NCBI GenBank assembly: GCA_029961685.1
Contig: JARWKL010000012.1
Coordinates: 14,989,227-15,053,226 of the forward strand
Direction of reading: 5' to 3'
Length of the DNA stretch: 64,000 bases
Source: Aristolochia californica
Lineage: Eukaryota > Streptophyta > Magnoliopsida > Piperales > Aristolochiaceae
Shown here: positions 31,008 to 42,051 of the stretch, piece by piece
Layout: every line of letters begins with the position of its first letter
Numbering within the stretch: the stretch's first letter is position 1
Made by a program: the position numbers and the translations under genes
The notes under the pieces: model-generated
What the model was told of the DNA's origin: nothing
Seen by the model: the letters and a program-made list of their open reading frames with translations, nothing else
Database searches by the model: none

Positions 31008-31413
31008 TGTTATGAACACAATAACATTATTATTTTATTTTTTTCTTTAATTTACTTTATTTATTTCAGTTTTAGGCCATAGGGGTATTTTTGGAATATT
31101 TTATTTATAGGGGTATTTTTGGAATATTTTATTTATAGAGATATTTTTGTAATATTTTATCTTAAACCCTAACAGGGTGAACCCTATTTAATGGGTAAGA
31201 GTAATAAGAAAAGCAAGCATTGAGAATTGGGTTAAATCTAGTGTAAACAGGCTTAGAGTTCTCCTCAACAAACTCTAGGGTTTTCAAGCTTCCTTTTGGC
31301 TTGATCTTCGTTCTCCGTGTCTGCCTACAATTCCACCATGTCTTTCTACAATTCCCCATGGCCGAACCGAAACGTCAACAACGAATCTTTGTATCAGATT
31401 CGGGACCATAACA
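31008..31413 (+). repeat. element T 3' LTR, 406 bp
   Basis: Matches 27215-27593 with about 25 substitutions by eye and a 27-bp tandem duplication around 31085-31140 (GGGGTATTTTTGGAATATTT repeated), which accounts for the whole length difference. Confidence 0.92.
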
Positions 31414-31418
31414 CGGTG

Positions 31419-31890
31419 CCAGAGCCTCGCGCTGTTTTTCTTGGACATCAATGTCGATAGAGTATGGTTGAGAAACTTTCCATTCTTGGAGAAGGCCACG
31501 AAATCGGGCCAGAAACTCATGAATATTATCTCCTTGTTTGGTAGCCAACATACTTTGGAAAACATCATATACTCTTTGCAAGGAGGTGGTACTAGAATAG
31601 AGCTTAACACATGTATCCCAAATATCCCTGGAAGTTTTCAAGTGGACCGCATTGTTAGCAACATGTTCTTCCATGCTATTAATAAGCCAATTGATAACCA
31701 TGTTATCATTTTTTACCCATTTATGGTAGACTTCATCTTCTTCATCAATCAGAGGAGGGATTTTGATAACATGACTGAGAAGGTCACGAGTAAGAGAACC
31801 CTTTGTATCGATTGTGACCAGCTGAGGTAATTGGAAAGACCTCTTAGTGGAATTTTAGTAATTCGAAGTATGTCACTCTTGTTACTCATA
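31419..31890 (-). pseudogene. C2 gag N-terminal part
   Basis: Minus strand, start near 31888 (MSNKSDILRITKIPL). LRGLSNYLSWS is followed after a frame break by MVINWLINSMEEHVANNAVHL, DIWDTCVKLYSSTTSLQRVYDV and TKQGDNIHEFLARFRGLLQEW. These are copia gag (UBN2) motifs and parallel C1. The frame is cut by element T and continues at 27209. Confidence 0.8.
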
Positions 31891-32704
31891 TGTTCACTCT
31901 CCATGTTGATGCAAATCAACTAGTAGGTCAATTGTCAAAGGGGCTCAAATAACAATTACACAACATAATTTGAAGCACTCGTAGACCAAATTGACCACCA
32001 AAACTAAGTAGAGAATATTTTCATGAGAATAAGCACCAAACCATGGAAAATTGGTGCTTTGTCAAGTGATAACAAGAACCAGCCACTACTCAACTTCTCT
32101 TATATTTATCAAAAAAATATAGAGAAGAGAATATATGCAACTCTTATCCTTAATCCAAACTCGCCCACAAAGCCGAGAGCAACTTTAGACAAGGCCGTTC
32201 TTGGAAAACCGAGAGCAATTTCTTGGCAAAATAAATTCCAACTCATGGGAATACTTCAACACAGAAAAAGATTCAATTGTTGAAGTTCAAAAGCAAACAC
32301 ACTCCCATGAGTAATATTAGATTATACAATTGACAACAACATATTCTCGAATCCCATAACAACAATGTTGGATTCCCGTTACATAAAGGTAACTGAATCC
32401 AAATAACAAACCAAAAAAAACAGCGGTTGATCAATCATGTAATTTTGCTACAAGATGATCAAGACTACAATATCCTTTTAGTCATACAAGATAGATCTTC
32501 ACAATTTTTATGAAGATTATCTTTCCTTGACGTGAATCAAGAATTCAAGATGAGGGAAAAAAATTGAAATCGTAAAGAGAGAATATGCAAAAAAAAAATA
32601 GATTTTACCTATCTCTTCATGGCATAACTCCTTCTATACACAACTTCTTGAATGGATGACTTAACTACTTGAATAGGGATCCTAACCTCCAAGCTCTAGT
32701 ACCA
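31891..32704 (-). other. C2 untranslated leader
   Basis: About 800 bp between gag and the 5' LTR. The primer site next to the LTR reads TGGTACTAGAGC on the minus strand, a changed form of TGGTATCAGAGC. No coding or structural signal recognised in the rest. Confidence 0.65.
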
Positions 32705-33094
32705 TGTAGAAGTTAGGACCCCATGAGAATAACTCTAGGTTAATGTGGAAGAAGAAGGAGAGAAGAGAGAGAAAAAGGAGAAAGGAAAAGGACGTTAGAG
32801 AGGAGAGTTTGGATTAAGGGAAGGAGAGAATGCGTCAAGGGAGAAGAGAGGGTGGCTGGACTTTTTCTCAAAGAGAGGAAATGGCTTGAATGCCTTACCT
32901 CTTAGCCAATGCTCTTATTTATAGTGTTACAAAGCCCTTAGGGTTACAACTCAATAGATTAAAAGACATACTAAGACAATGTATTTAAATCTTCAAGTCT
33001 TCCTTATGGAACATACCATAAATAACCACTTTACCACTCCTTTGACGTGTGGGCTAGAGCATTGAGCTTGTGGGCTTGAGCCCATCTTCCAACA
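32705..33094 (-). repeat. C2 5' LTR
   Basis: Plus-strand TGTAGAAGTTAGGACC...CCCATCTTCCAACA, matching 22920-23310 with scattered changes. Confidence 0.85.
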
Positions 33095-33950
33095 GTGAGA
33101 AGTTTATCTTTTTTACCAATTGTGCCACCCTTCACATGGGTGCCTTCTAACATGCCCATTCCATGTTCCTACGGATGGTAGACATAGTGAAATTTGTTAG
33201 GGAAAGTGACCTCCCCTTTGGACAGAATATCACCATAACCTTAGAGTGCCAATGTTGCCCATGAATAGGAAGATATCTGTGCACTCACCAAGAAGATGCC
33301 TATTGGTGAACTAAAGGTGAGCAAATGGGTGTCCAAGCACTCCAAGGGGAAAAATTGAATAATATTTCTCAGGGGACGAGCTCAATCCTTACCAAAACCA
33401 AGAGGATCAGTATCAAGTTCTAAAGAGAAAGAAAAATACCAATTCCTCTACCTTCAATTACCACACGTGAGTTGAGGATGACAAACCGATATGAAGGAAA
33501 AACCACTCACATTAAATCTTCTCAAGTCAAGCTCAATGAAGGCCAAGACAAGATTCAAAACCTCTTTCACTTCGTAATCGACTACCTCCCTTGCATCAAC
33601 CACTTCTGACCTAGCATTAGCATTCAGTTTGGCTAACATCTTTTTTACCTAAGTTGACCTTTTTTTTTGGTACTTGATATATATGTGTTAAGATGGTCAT
33701 ATTTTGTTTTGCCTTCAATTGTACACACTTTTGAAATATGAATGCAAGGCATTGAACTAAATCCTTGTGTGCATTTATTTTCTTCCTTATTCTCCAAACT
33801 TTTGGATATACAACCAAAAGGGGATGAGCAAGACTAAACTTTAAATCAACATCAAACATATATGCACATATTCAGAGGGGGCATATTTCTAAAACTTATA
33901 AAATTTTGATTTCTAGTGTCTAGGTTTTGTCATCATAAAAAGGAGGAGAT
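33095..33950. other. unassigned region upstream of a copia polypurine tract
   Basis: No domain recognised on either strand; reading frames are short. 33900-33950 reads GGTTTTGTCATCATAAAAAGGAGGAGAT, typical of the polypurine tract before a plant copia (Sirevirus-like) 3' LTR. The upstream 800 bp may therefore be decayed copia internal sequence. Confidence 0.4.
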
Positions 33951-34567
33951 TGTTAACGTAGCTTGCTCTTTATCCATATTTTGATGATAAAAAAAACTTA
34001 ACTGCATTTGTGTTAATATCTGAAAATCAAGCACTTCAGATGCAACTCCTTCAAGAGACACAAGATCAAGTTCTATACAAAAGAATCGAAATAATTCAAT
34101 TCCAGACCTTGAGCTATATGACATATCAAGTCATCTTGAAGAAGTAACCATGCACAAAAATTGAAGACTTGAAGACTAAAGTCAAAGTCGTTTCAGAAAT
34201 ATCTCAAGAACTCTAACAATATAAGAGGACAATTGCCAAACTTCAATCCCGAGTACACAAGAGCATTGGAACTTTAGGGAATAAATTTCTACTAATACCA
34301 TGTTTAAATGATGCCTATAACTTTTTAAACATACTAAACCCTCAATCTTGTATTTTTTTTTTTTAAAAAACTTAAAATCACACTTGAGCATAAGGCGTGA
34401 TTGATCACCCTACTTCAGAAAAATCGATCATATAAAATACAATGTGGCAGCGTTTATATTGCATGATTGATCATCTTGTTTGGCATCATTGATCATCTAA
34501 AATGCTGCTAGTTCTGCCTATAAATCATGATTAATCCATACCTTATGGAATGATCAATCATACATAA
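33951..34567 (+). repeat. probable copia LTR remnant
   Basis: Starts TGTTAACGTAGCTTGC directly after the polypurine tract and is AT-rich and non-coding. No second copy in the window and no clear 3' end, so the right boundary is only where the next LTR begins. Confidence 0.45.
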
Positions 34568-34985
34568 TGTTGAATTTATGGAAATGAGAAATACTTCCTT
34601 GACATGATATAATCAAAGTATATGAACCTCTATTTATAATAGAGGAAGGTAGTAGAGTCCAATTAAAAATAAACTACCTTTGTCCTAATTACACCCAAAT
34701 TCTAACACTTAAAGATAAGTCCAAGCATAATTAAATAACCCAATAAAAATAAAAGACTAACATGACTAAAACACCTTTAAACTGAAACTCCTCTATGAGA
34801 CCTGCTTTCATAATAATTGTGGCTTTGTTAGAATTCTTATTGTGTAAGACTTCTTATGCCACCTCACGTGATCATGGTGGGTTCCATATCTTATGGGCTT
34901 GGGCCCATCTTCCAACACTCTTGGATATGTGGGCCTTTATTGGTCTTATGGGTTTGGGCATATCTTCCAATACACTGGATATGTG
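34568..34985 (-). repeat. minus-strand copia LTR, part 1 (split by G4)
   Basis: Same family as 8120-8616 and 10245-10667 in reverse (TGTTGAATTTATGG on the plus side, palindromic TATA at 34627-34645, repeated CTTGGGCCCATCTTCC units). The remaining 41 bp are at 40997-41037, beyond G4. Confidence 0.75.
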
Positions 34986-35824
34986 TGTTATGGTCCATAG
35001 CCATGGATATAGTAACTCGGCGAGGTAATTGTGAATCCAGCAATATATTAGGGTTCTTGACCAAGATAATGGATCAAAAACTCCCTTTTCTCTTGTTGTG
35101 ATCGTGATGCTTGAAAAGAAGTTTCCGTTTCTTGATCCTCTACGGAAATAAAAGAGTTAACTTGCTGTTCTTGATCAGGAAGGGTGAAACCCTTTTTGAG
35201 GTTCATGGAAATGAGGGTAGGAACCCTCTAGGATGATTGTTGCTACCCATGTACGGAAGATTAGGACTTTCCCAATACTCCTTCACTCGGTTTAAACTAA
35301 AGCTCCTCCTTGGAGGTGCTGCTCGAGTATGGGATCAAACCCTATCTTCTCTTGCTCAGAATTAGAGAATTTTCTTCCCTCTTACTGCTGTATACGTGAG
35401 GAGGCTAAAGCCCTCCTTTGAACTCAGAAAAGAGTAATTAAACTCTCTTCCTCCTTTTCATCTCAAATACTCTTACTACAAACAGAATTTAAGAAGAAAA
35501 GGAGGCAAGATCAAATCAAGAACATACCTTGGAGCTCATCATGGAGACCTCCCAACCCTAGAGCTCGTCGAGGAGAACTCCCAATTCTGTTTAACCTAAT
35601 TCCAGACTTGTCTATTTTTGATTTACTTACCCTTTAAATAGGGTTTTGACGTCATAAGTGTTTTAGGGCTTAAAATACCAATTCTGCCCCTACGTCCTTG
35701 CTCATTACATAATTAATGAAAAATTAAACTGAAAGCAATATAAATTATGAAAGTTTAACTTGTGAACTCAATGAGTCATTGCCTCCTCCTTTGTGTGACT
35801 CGATGTGCTATTGTGTCCATAACA
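34986..35824 (-). repeat. G4 3' LTR
   Basis: Plus-strand TGTTATGGTCCATAGCC...GTGTCCATAACA; matches 40154-40991. Confidence 0.9.
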
Positions 35825-35877
35825 TCTGCCTCCCCTTGGAGAAAGAGCTTGTCCACAAGCTCGTAAGCTGGGTAGAC

Positions 35878-38800
35878 TTATTTGAAGTTGTTGAGCCGCT
35901 CCCATGTAGCTGCTTCAAGTTCTGTATCCGTCCACTGAACTAGAATCTCCCACTGGTCTTCGACCAAACGGGCGTGTAACACCATGGAGGGGGTCAGGAT
36001 GACATGTCCATTGTCCAATGGAGGTAGGAACAGAATGGAAGTAGGCGGAGACCCCGTATATGGTTTCAGTAGGGAGACATGAAACACATCGTGCATCCAA
36101 GCCGTGGCTGACAGTTGAAGTTGATAGGCCACCTTTCCCACATGCCAAATAACCGGAAAGGCCCAAAATACTTGGAGGAGAGCTTGTGATGCGATGGGGC
36201 CACAATGGATTGCTGGCGGTATGGTTCTAGGCATAACCAAACATAGTCCCCGACTCATATGAGACATGTCGATGTCCCTTGTTGTAGGTACCCCCATGTG
36301 ATCCTGAGCCCGTTGTAGGTGGTCTGTAATAGTTTGTAATACCTGGTCTCGATCCATGAGGGCCTGATCAATGGCGTCCACACGGGTGGAGCCTCTAGCA
36401 TAAGAGAGAAGGTGAGGGGGTTCCCGACCATAAGGAACCCTGAAAGGAGAGGATTGCAACACGGAGTGGAACAAAGTATTGTAATAGTATTCAGCCCATG
36501 GTAGTCATTGAACCCATTGCTTCGGACGATCTCCCATGAAGCATTGTAGATACATTTCAATGGTGCGATTAACCACCTCAGTTTGGCCATCTGACTGAGG
36601 GTGATACGCCGATGAGAACTTCAATTTAGTGCCGCGCAAATGAAAAAAGTTCCCTCTAGAAAGTGCTCTTGAATGCCGCATCCCGATCACTGACAATAGA
36701 TTCTGGTATGCCATGTAATCGTACAATATGCTGAAGAAAAGTTTGTGCCACTTGTGATGCTGTATATGGATGAGCCATCAGAATAAAATGGGCATACTTG
36801 GAAAACCGATCCACCACCACAAATAAAACTGACTTCCCAACTGATAGTGGAAGACTCTCAACAAAGTCCATGGAAATATCGTCCCATACCTAGGTAGGGT
36901 GGGAGAGAGGCTGGAGAAGACCTGCTGGACTCAAATGATTGGTTTTATTGCGTTGACATACCTGGCATACTAAAAGATATTTTGCAACGGGACTCTTCAT
37001 AGTCTGCCAATAAAAATCAGCCCGAACGCGTAGCAAAGTTTTTTGAGTCTCTTCATGTGTACTTTTATGATAAGCCGAGAGAATGGCTGGAATCAACTCA
37101 GACGTGAGGGGTAGGTAAATCCTCTAGTTGTAACAAATAAGTGAATCCTGGATGGACCGCTTAGAATCCATAATCCCCTCTGTAATCTTTTTGTGGAGCT
37201 CCTGAAGGGTAGGATGAGCCATATGTGCATCTCGCACCAAGTCTAAAATGAGGAAACAAGGCTGGCTAACTGCATATATGAATTTTTGGTGTTCAAAATG
37301 CCTGGAAGAGGCATCCGCTACCTTGTTTAACCTTCCCGCACCGTACTCCACCAAAAAATAAAATCCCATTAACTTACTGATCCAATGCTACTGTGGCGAC
37401 ATCGTGAGGCATTGTTCAAGTAAGAACTTGAGACTATAATGATCAATGAGGATGAGAAATGCACGGTCCCTTAAGTAAGGCTGCCAATGATGGACTGCCT
37501 TGGCCAACCCAATTAATTCCCGTTCATACGCAGCCAATTTGTGATGACGAGCTACCAACTGCCTACTGAAATAAGCAATGGTGTGAGACTGCTGCTGTAA
37601 GACTACTTCAATACCCCCACTAGAAGCACCGCACTCAACCACAAATAAGTCTTCAAATTTTTGAAGTTGTAAAACAGGTTTGGAGGTGAGGGCACCTTTG
37701 AGGGCCACAAAGGACTGTGTGGCCTCCTCGTTCCAATGAAAAAAAAATATTTTTGAGGAGATTCATTAAAGGGCCTGCTAGAGGGTCGTAATTCCGAATG
37801 AATTTGTGGTAATAACCCACGAGACCCAAAAATCTGCGCAAAGCGGAGCACGACTGAGGCTATGGCACTCCCGAATTACCTGAATCTTCTCGAGATCAAC
37901 AATGACCCCCTCATGTGATATAATGTGGCCGAGATAAGCTACATGAGATGCCGCAAAGGAGCATTTGGATTTCTTCAAATAGAGCTGATGTGCTCGTAAT
38001 AGTTCAAACACAATATGTAAATGCGCTAAATGCTCTTCTTTGGACTTGCTATAAATGAGTATATAATAAAAAAAAAAACGAGTACAAATTTCTGAAGATA
38101 AGAGCTAAATACCTCGTTCATTAATGCTTGAAACATTGAAGGGGCATTTGATAACCCGAACAACATGACCACAAACTCAAAATGGTCGTGATGTGTGTGG
38201 AATGATGTCTTCTCAATGTCGGAGGGGTGCATACGAAGGTGATGATATCCCGAACGTAAGTCCAATTTTGTAAAGACCCACGACCCATGTAACTCATCTA
38301 GGAGCTTCTCCACTAATGGAATCGGGAACTTATCCTTCACTGTCTAAACATAAGTCCATCATGTTTCTTCACCAGCAAACTGGGTGAAGAGAACGGGGAC
38401 CTGCTGCTGCTAACAAGGCCATGTTGTAACATCGCCTGGCACTATCTCTCGATCTCATCTTTCTGTAGGTGTGGATACCGGTAAGGTCAAACGACCACCA
38501 CATCAGACCCTGGTTCCAAACAGATCCGATGATCACAGTGTCTCAAGGGAGGGAGCTTTGAAGGATCATGGAAGAGGTCGAAGAACTCGTCAATAAGATT
38601 ATCAAGAGTGCTGTCCTGAGTGGCCTGGGCGGTCATAGAATGAAGGTAATGTGGTTTGTCCACTAGACTTCCCTGTAGGAGCACTTGAATACCGCGCAAG
38701 ACAAACTCATTGTTAAAGCAAAGAAGTCCCAATGTTTGTAACCATTTAATGCCCAATACCATATCAAAACTGGCCAGAGGAATGACAAAAAATTCAACAT

Positions 38801-38990
38801 GAAATAAAGTAGTGTCAATGGAAAAATTTATCGCCTTGCTGACCCTGTAGCTAGGAACTTTCTCCCCATTGGCCACTGAGACTGTGGCTATCGGATGTGG
38901 AAGGATCTGTAATTGTAGGTACTGAACCGCAGTTAAGCTAAGAAAATTGTGGGTACTCCCCGGATCCACTAGTCCCACAAGTTCCTGATC
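35878..38990 (-). pseudogene. G4 pol (protease to integrase tail)
   Basis: Protease VDPGSTHNFLSL (the DSG turn is DPG) at 38975-38940. [56 protein letters not shown], then [11 protein letters not shown] where FFDDILIYS is expected (near 38060), so both catalytic Asp are lost in a poly-A/T stretch. RNase H has VECGASSGG (D changed to G) and YERELIGL. Integrase has the HKSTHEETQKT...CQVCQRNK zinc region (37070-36930) and core MDFVESLP, VSDRDAAF, DGQTEVVN. The tail is VQWTDTELEAATWERLNNFK, ending near 35878. Several frameshifts. Confidence 0.88.
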
Positions 38991-38999
38991 GAGGACCTA

Positions 39000-40130
39000 A
39001 GATCTGACTTGCATAGTTTTGGGAGATTTTTGCCCAGTAATGGCATGCAAGGATATTTCTGGTGGTTCCTCCTCTATCATCTCTTCCATATCATCTGGAT
39101 TATCTGCTTCATCCACTTCAAGCCAAAACAACCGTTTGCACTGATGACTTGGCCGATACTGTTCATCACAATTGTATCACAGATTCTTGGACCGTCGTTC
39201 TACCATCTCAATACTTGTCAATTTTTTTATATACTGAGGTGGAGGATTACTAGATCTTGTATCCCCTGTTATAGTATTAACCGGGTTGTTTCTCGGAGGA
39301 GGTATTGCTGACTGAAAACACCTGAGGAGGAGTATTTTGCCATCCCTACCAAGTGGAGGAAGTGCTCTGTTTCCCTTGCCATGCTGGTCTTCTGTGTTGG
39401 ACCTTTTGTCGAAGTTCCAATGCCCGAGCTAGATTCATTGCTCTGGCTAAGTCGACAGGTGCATGTATCTCCACCTCTAGCCGTAAGGACTCATTAAGGC
39501 CTGGTGTAAATAAATTTACCTACTAGTCCACCCGAACCATCAAGCCCGCTCTTGCCAATTTTTCCTGGAATTGTTTTTGATATAGCTCCAATGAACCAGT
39601 TTGGCGTAATAACACCAAATCCCCCAAAGGGTTGCTATGAGCCGGAGGCCCAAAATGCAGAGTGCATAATTCCTTAAACTCTGGCCAATCTACCAATAAT
39701 CTATCCAACTCAATTTGATTATACGAAACTTGTGCTTCCCCCAGTAAGTGGAAAGCGGCCAACCCTACCATATCATTAGCTGTTGTTCTTTGATGGCTAA
39801 AACATTTTTCACACCTATGCAACCAAATCAAAGGATTTTCTGACCCATTAAAAGTAGGGGTATGGTGCCTCCTCCTTGGTTAGGAAAGCTAGTGCGCCCA
39901 GTAAACTCTTCTCCCCCTCTGTTATGGAAGTTGTCCTCTCCTCTTTGTTCCGGCATTGTGTTCCTTCTAGTCGTTAGACCAGTTGTTATACTGTCCATCC
40001 TCCCATTCAGCCTCTCAATCTCGAGATTTATTCTAGGAAACATCTCCATGATTTGAGCAAATTTTCGGTCATTCTCTACCTGACCTCTGAGCATCAACTC
40101 CCTTAATTCACTATTGCTGATCTCCGCCAT
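39000..40130 (-). pseudogene. G4 gag
   Basis: Start is the reverse of 40128-40130 (MAEISNSELRELMLRGQ), 20 bases after the primer site. Coiled-coil-like N-terminus, RGG-like Gly-rich linker, WLHRCEKCFSHQRTT, LRQTGSLELYQKQFQEKLARAG. The zinc knuckle near 39180-39130 reads stop-YNCDEQYRPSHQC: the first Cys codon is TGA. Frame breaks near 39850 and 39523. Confidence 0.85.
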
Positions 40131-40138
40131 GTTACCCT

Positions 40139-40150
40139 ACTCTGATACCA
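40139..40150 (-). promoter_or_regulatory. G4 primer-binding site
   Basis: Minus-strand TGGTATCAGAGT three bases from the LTR, one change from the initiator-Met site. Confidence 0.75.
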
Positions 40151-40153
40151 AGT

Positions 40154-40991
40154 TGTTATGGTCCCTAGCCATGGATCTAGTAACTCTGCGAGGTAATTGT
40201 GAATCCATCACTGTATTAGGGTTCTTGACCAAGATAATGGATCAAAAACTCCCTTTTCTCTTGTTGTGATCATGATGCTTGAAAAGAATTTTCCTTTTCT
40301 TGATCCTCTATGTAAATAAAAGAGTTAACTTGTTGCTCCTGATCAGGAAGGGTGAAACCCTTTTTGAGGTTCACGACAATGAGGTTAGGAACCTTCTAGG
40401 ATGATTGTTGCTACCCACATAAGGAAGATTAGGACTTTCCCAATACTCCTTCACTCGGTTTAAACTAAAGCTCCTCCTTGAAGGTGCTGCTCGAGTATGG
40501 GATCAAACCCTATCTTTTCTTGCTTGAAATTAGGGAATTTTCTTACTTCTTACTTCTGTATACGTGAAGAGGCTAAAGCCCTCCTTTGAACTCAGAAAAG
40601 AGTAATTAAACCTTCTTCCTCCCTTTTATCTCGAATACTCTTACTACAAATATAATTTAAGATGAAAAGGATGCAAGATCAAATCAAGAACATACCTTGG
40701 AGCTCGTCAAGGAGACCTCCCAACCCTAGAGCTCGTCAAGGAGAACTCCCAATCCTGTTTAACCTAATTCCAGACTTTCTATTTTTTATTTCCTTACCCT
40801 TTAAATAGGGTTTTGACATCATAAGTGTTTTAGGGCTTAAAATACTAATTCTGCCCCTACGTCCTTGCTCATTACATAATTAATGAAAAATTAAACTAAA
40901 AGCAATATAAATTATGAAAGTTAAACTAGTGAACTCAGTGAGTCATTGCCTCCTCCTTTGTGTGACTCGATGTACTATTGAGTCCACAACA
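40154..40991 (-). repeat. G4 5' LTR
   Basis: Plus-strand TGTTATGGTCCCTAGCC...GAGTCCACAACA, one base shorter than its partner. Confidence 0.9.
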
Positions 40992-40996
40992 ATGTG

Positions 40997-41089
40997 GGCC
41001 TTCCTTGGTCTTGTGGGTTTGGACCCATCTTCCAACACTCCCCCTCAAGCTAGGGGTGAGAGAACATCATGAACTCCCAACTTGTTGCA
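40997..41089 (-). repeat. minus-strand copia LTR part 2 with polypurine tract
   Basis: 40997-41037 completes the LTR split by G4 (ends CATCTTCCAACA). 41038-41089 is the reversed polypurine tract and copia tail (CTCCCCCTCAAGCTAGGGG, AACATCATGAACTCCCAAC), cut off where the C3 LTR begins. Confidence 0.7.
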
Positions 41090-41399
41090 TTTTGAATTTA
41101 GGATCCCTTTTCCATAATTCCAATCAAGAGAAAGAAGAAAAAAAAAAGAAGAAAAGGGAAGAAGAGCTCTTGGGTAGAGAGAAGAAAAAAATAAAAGAGA
41201 AAAGAGATGTGGCGCCAAGCAAAGAGAGAGAGAGAGAGAGAGTCCTTATACAATTAACCTCTCAATCCTAATTACATTCCAACTCTAACTCTCTAAGATA
41301 AGTATATTCAAACCAATCTACTACAAGACTAATATTAGTTGAACTAGAAATATTTCTTCATTCACGTGAATATACGGGAGGAGGCCAGCTCGTGGCCTT
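41090..41399 (-). repeat. C3 3' LTR, part 1 (split by G2)
   Basis: Same family as the C1 LTRs (GAATTTAGGATCCCTTTTCC, AGAGCTCTTGGGTAGAGAG, (GA)n at 41223-41243, GGAGGCCAGCTCGTGGCCTT), lacking about 70 bp after the GA run. It continues at 62326-62553. Confidence 0.8.
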
Positions 41400-42051
41400 T
41401 GTTGTAGACTCAATAGCACACCGAGTCACACAACGAAGAAGACAACAACAACTCACTCAATAGGATTTAATTCTTATATTTCTTTGAGTAGGATTTATTT
41501 CTTATATTGTTTTAAGTAGGAGTTATTTCTAATTACTTTACATGTAAGGGCATTATGGGGAATTATTGTAACCCTAACCCTAAAACACCTTGACGTGACC
41601 TATTTAAGGTAAAGGTTTGAATGAAATAGGAAAGCTTTGAGATTTTAGAATAACCTAGTCTAAACAGGTTGAGATCACCTCTTGATCTCGAGTTTAGGGT
41701 TTACTCCAAAAATCCAACCTATCCTTCACCCCCCATTGCCATCCATATTCATCCAAATTCATCCTTCATCATCCATAGCTACGAAGAGGAGCTTCCTGCC
41801 CCTTTTCCAAGCCCAAAGAGAGGGTTCTCCCACTTGATCAACGTCAGCCACATCAAGGGGTCTAACCCTCTTGACGAGCAGCAATTGGGGGAGTTTTCTG
41901 GTCATTCACGTAAGGAGATTCATTGCTGTTCCTAAGCTTGGAGCCAGCAAGGAAAGAGAGGGTAATCATTCATGCACGTGGGCCAAGGCTTGCTACAAGC
42001 CAGGTGTACATAGCTTGACTTGTTACAACCAAATCAGGTTTGAAACCCTGA
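41400..42051 (+). repeat. G2 5' LTR, part 1
   Basis: TGTTGTAGACTCAATAGC start; matches the first 652 bp of 61442-62325. Ends at the target site CCTGA of G3 (42047-42051). Confidence 0.9.

Larger units (their letters stand above)
27215..31413 (+). mobile_element. element T: non-autonomous LTR retrotransposon carrying fragments of four host genes
   Basis: 5' LTR 27215-27593, primer site 27596-27607, internal region 27594-31007, 3' LTR 31008-31413. Perfect target duplication CGGTG at 27210-27214 and 31414-31418, inside the gag of C2. The internal region has no protease, RT, RNase H or integrase. It contains, in order, unassigned leader reading frames, a PDI fragment, a GH1 beta-glucosidase fragment, a calreticulin fragment, an unassigned stretch, a QWRF-protein fragment, and the last ~10 residues of a gypsy tail (RPTFELEDKL) fused to the QWRF piece. 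The host pieces are intronless, so they came from mRNA. The LTRs differ by roughly 25 substitutions plus a 27-bp duplication, so the insertion is not recent. Compare maize Bs1 for the principle. Confidence 0.92.
22920..33094 (-). mobile_element. Ty1/copia retrotransposon C2 (minus strand), host to two insertions
   Basis: LTRs 22920-23310 and 32705-33094 (391 and 390 bp), target copies GTGAA (22915-22919) and GTGAG (33095-33099). It was split by a solo LTR (24129-24569) in RT and by element T (27215-31413) in gag. Without these it is about 5.5 kb, normal for copia. Coding order on the minus strand is gag, protease, integrase, RT, RNase H. Confidence 0.88.
34986..40991 (-). mobile_element. Ty3/gypsy retrotransposon G4 (minus strand), TSD ATGTG
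   Basis: LTRs 34986-35824 and 40154-40991 (839 and 838 bp), perfect target copies ATGTG at 34981-34985 and 40992-40996. It is inserted into a copia LTR. Near complete in length but with mutations in key sites of gag and RT. Confidence 0.92.

Noticed and set aside
33095..33650. Possible host gene between C2 and the next LTR
   Set aside because: All frames have several stops, no recognised domain or splice pattern, and the stretch leads into a copia polypurine tract.
34918..34980. Target duplication for the copia LTR at 34568-41037
   Set aside because: Flanks CATAA and CTCCC do not match; the right flank is polypurine tract, so this is the 3' LTR of a longer truncated element, not a solo LTR.
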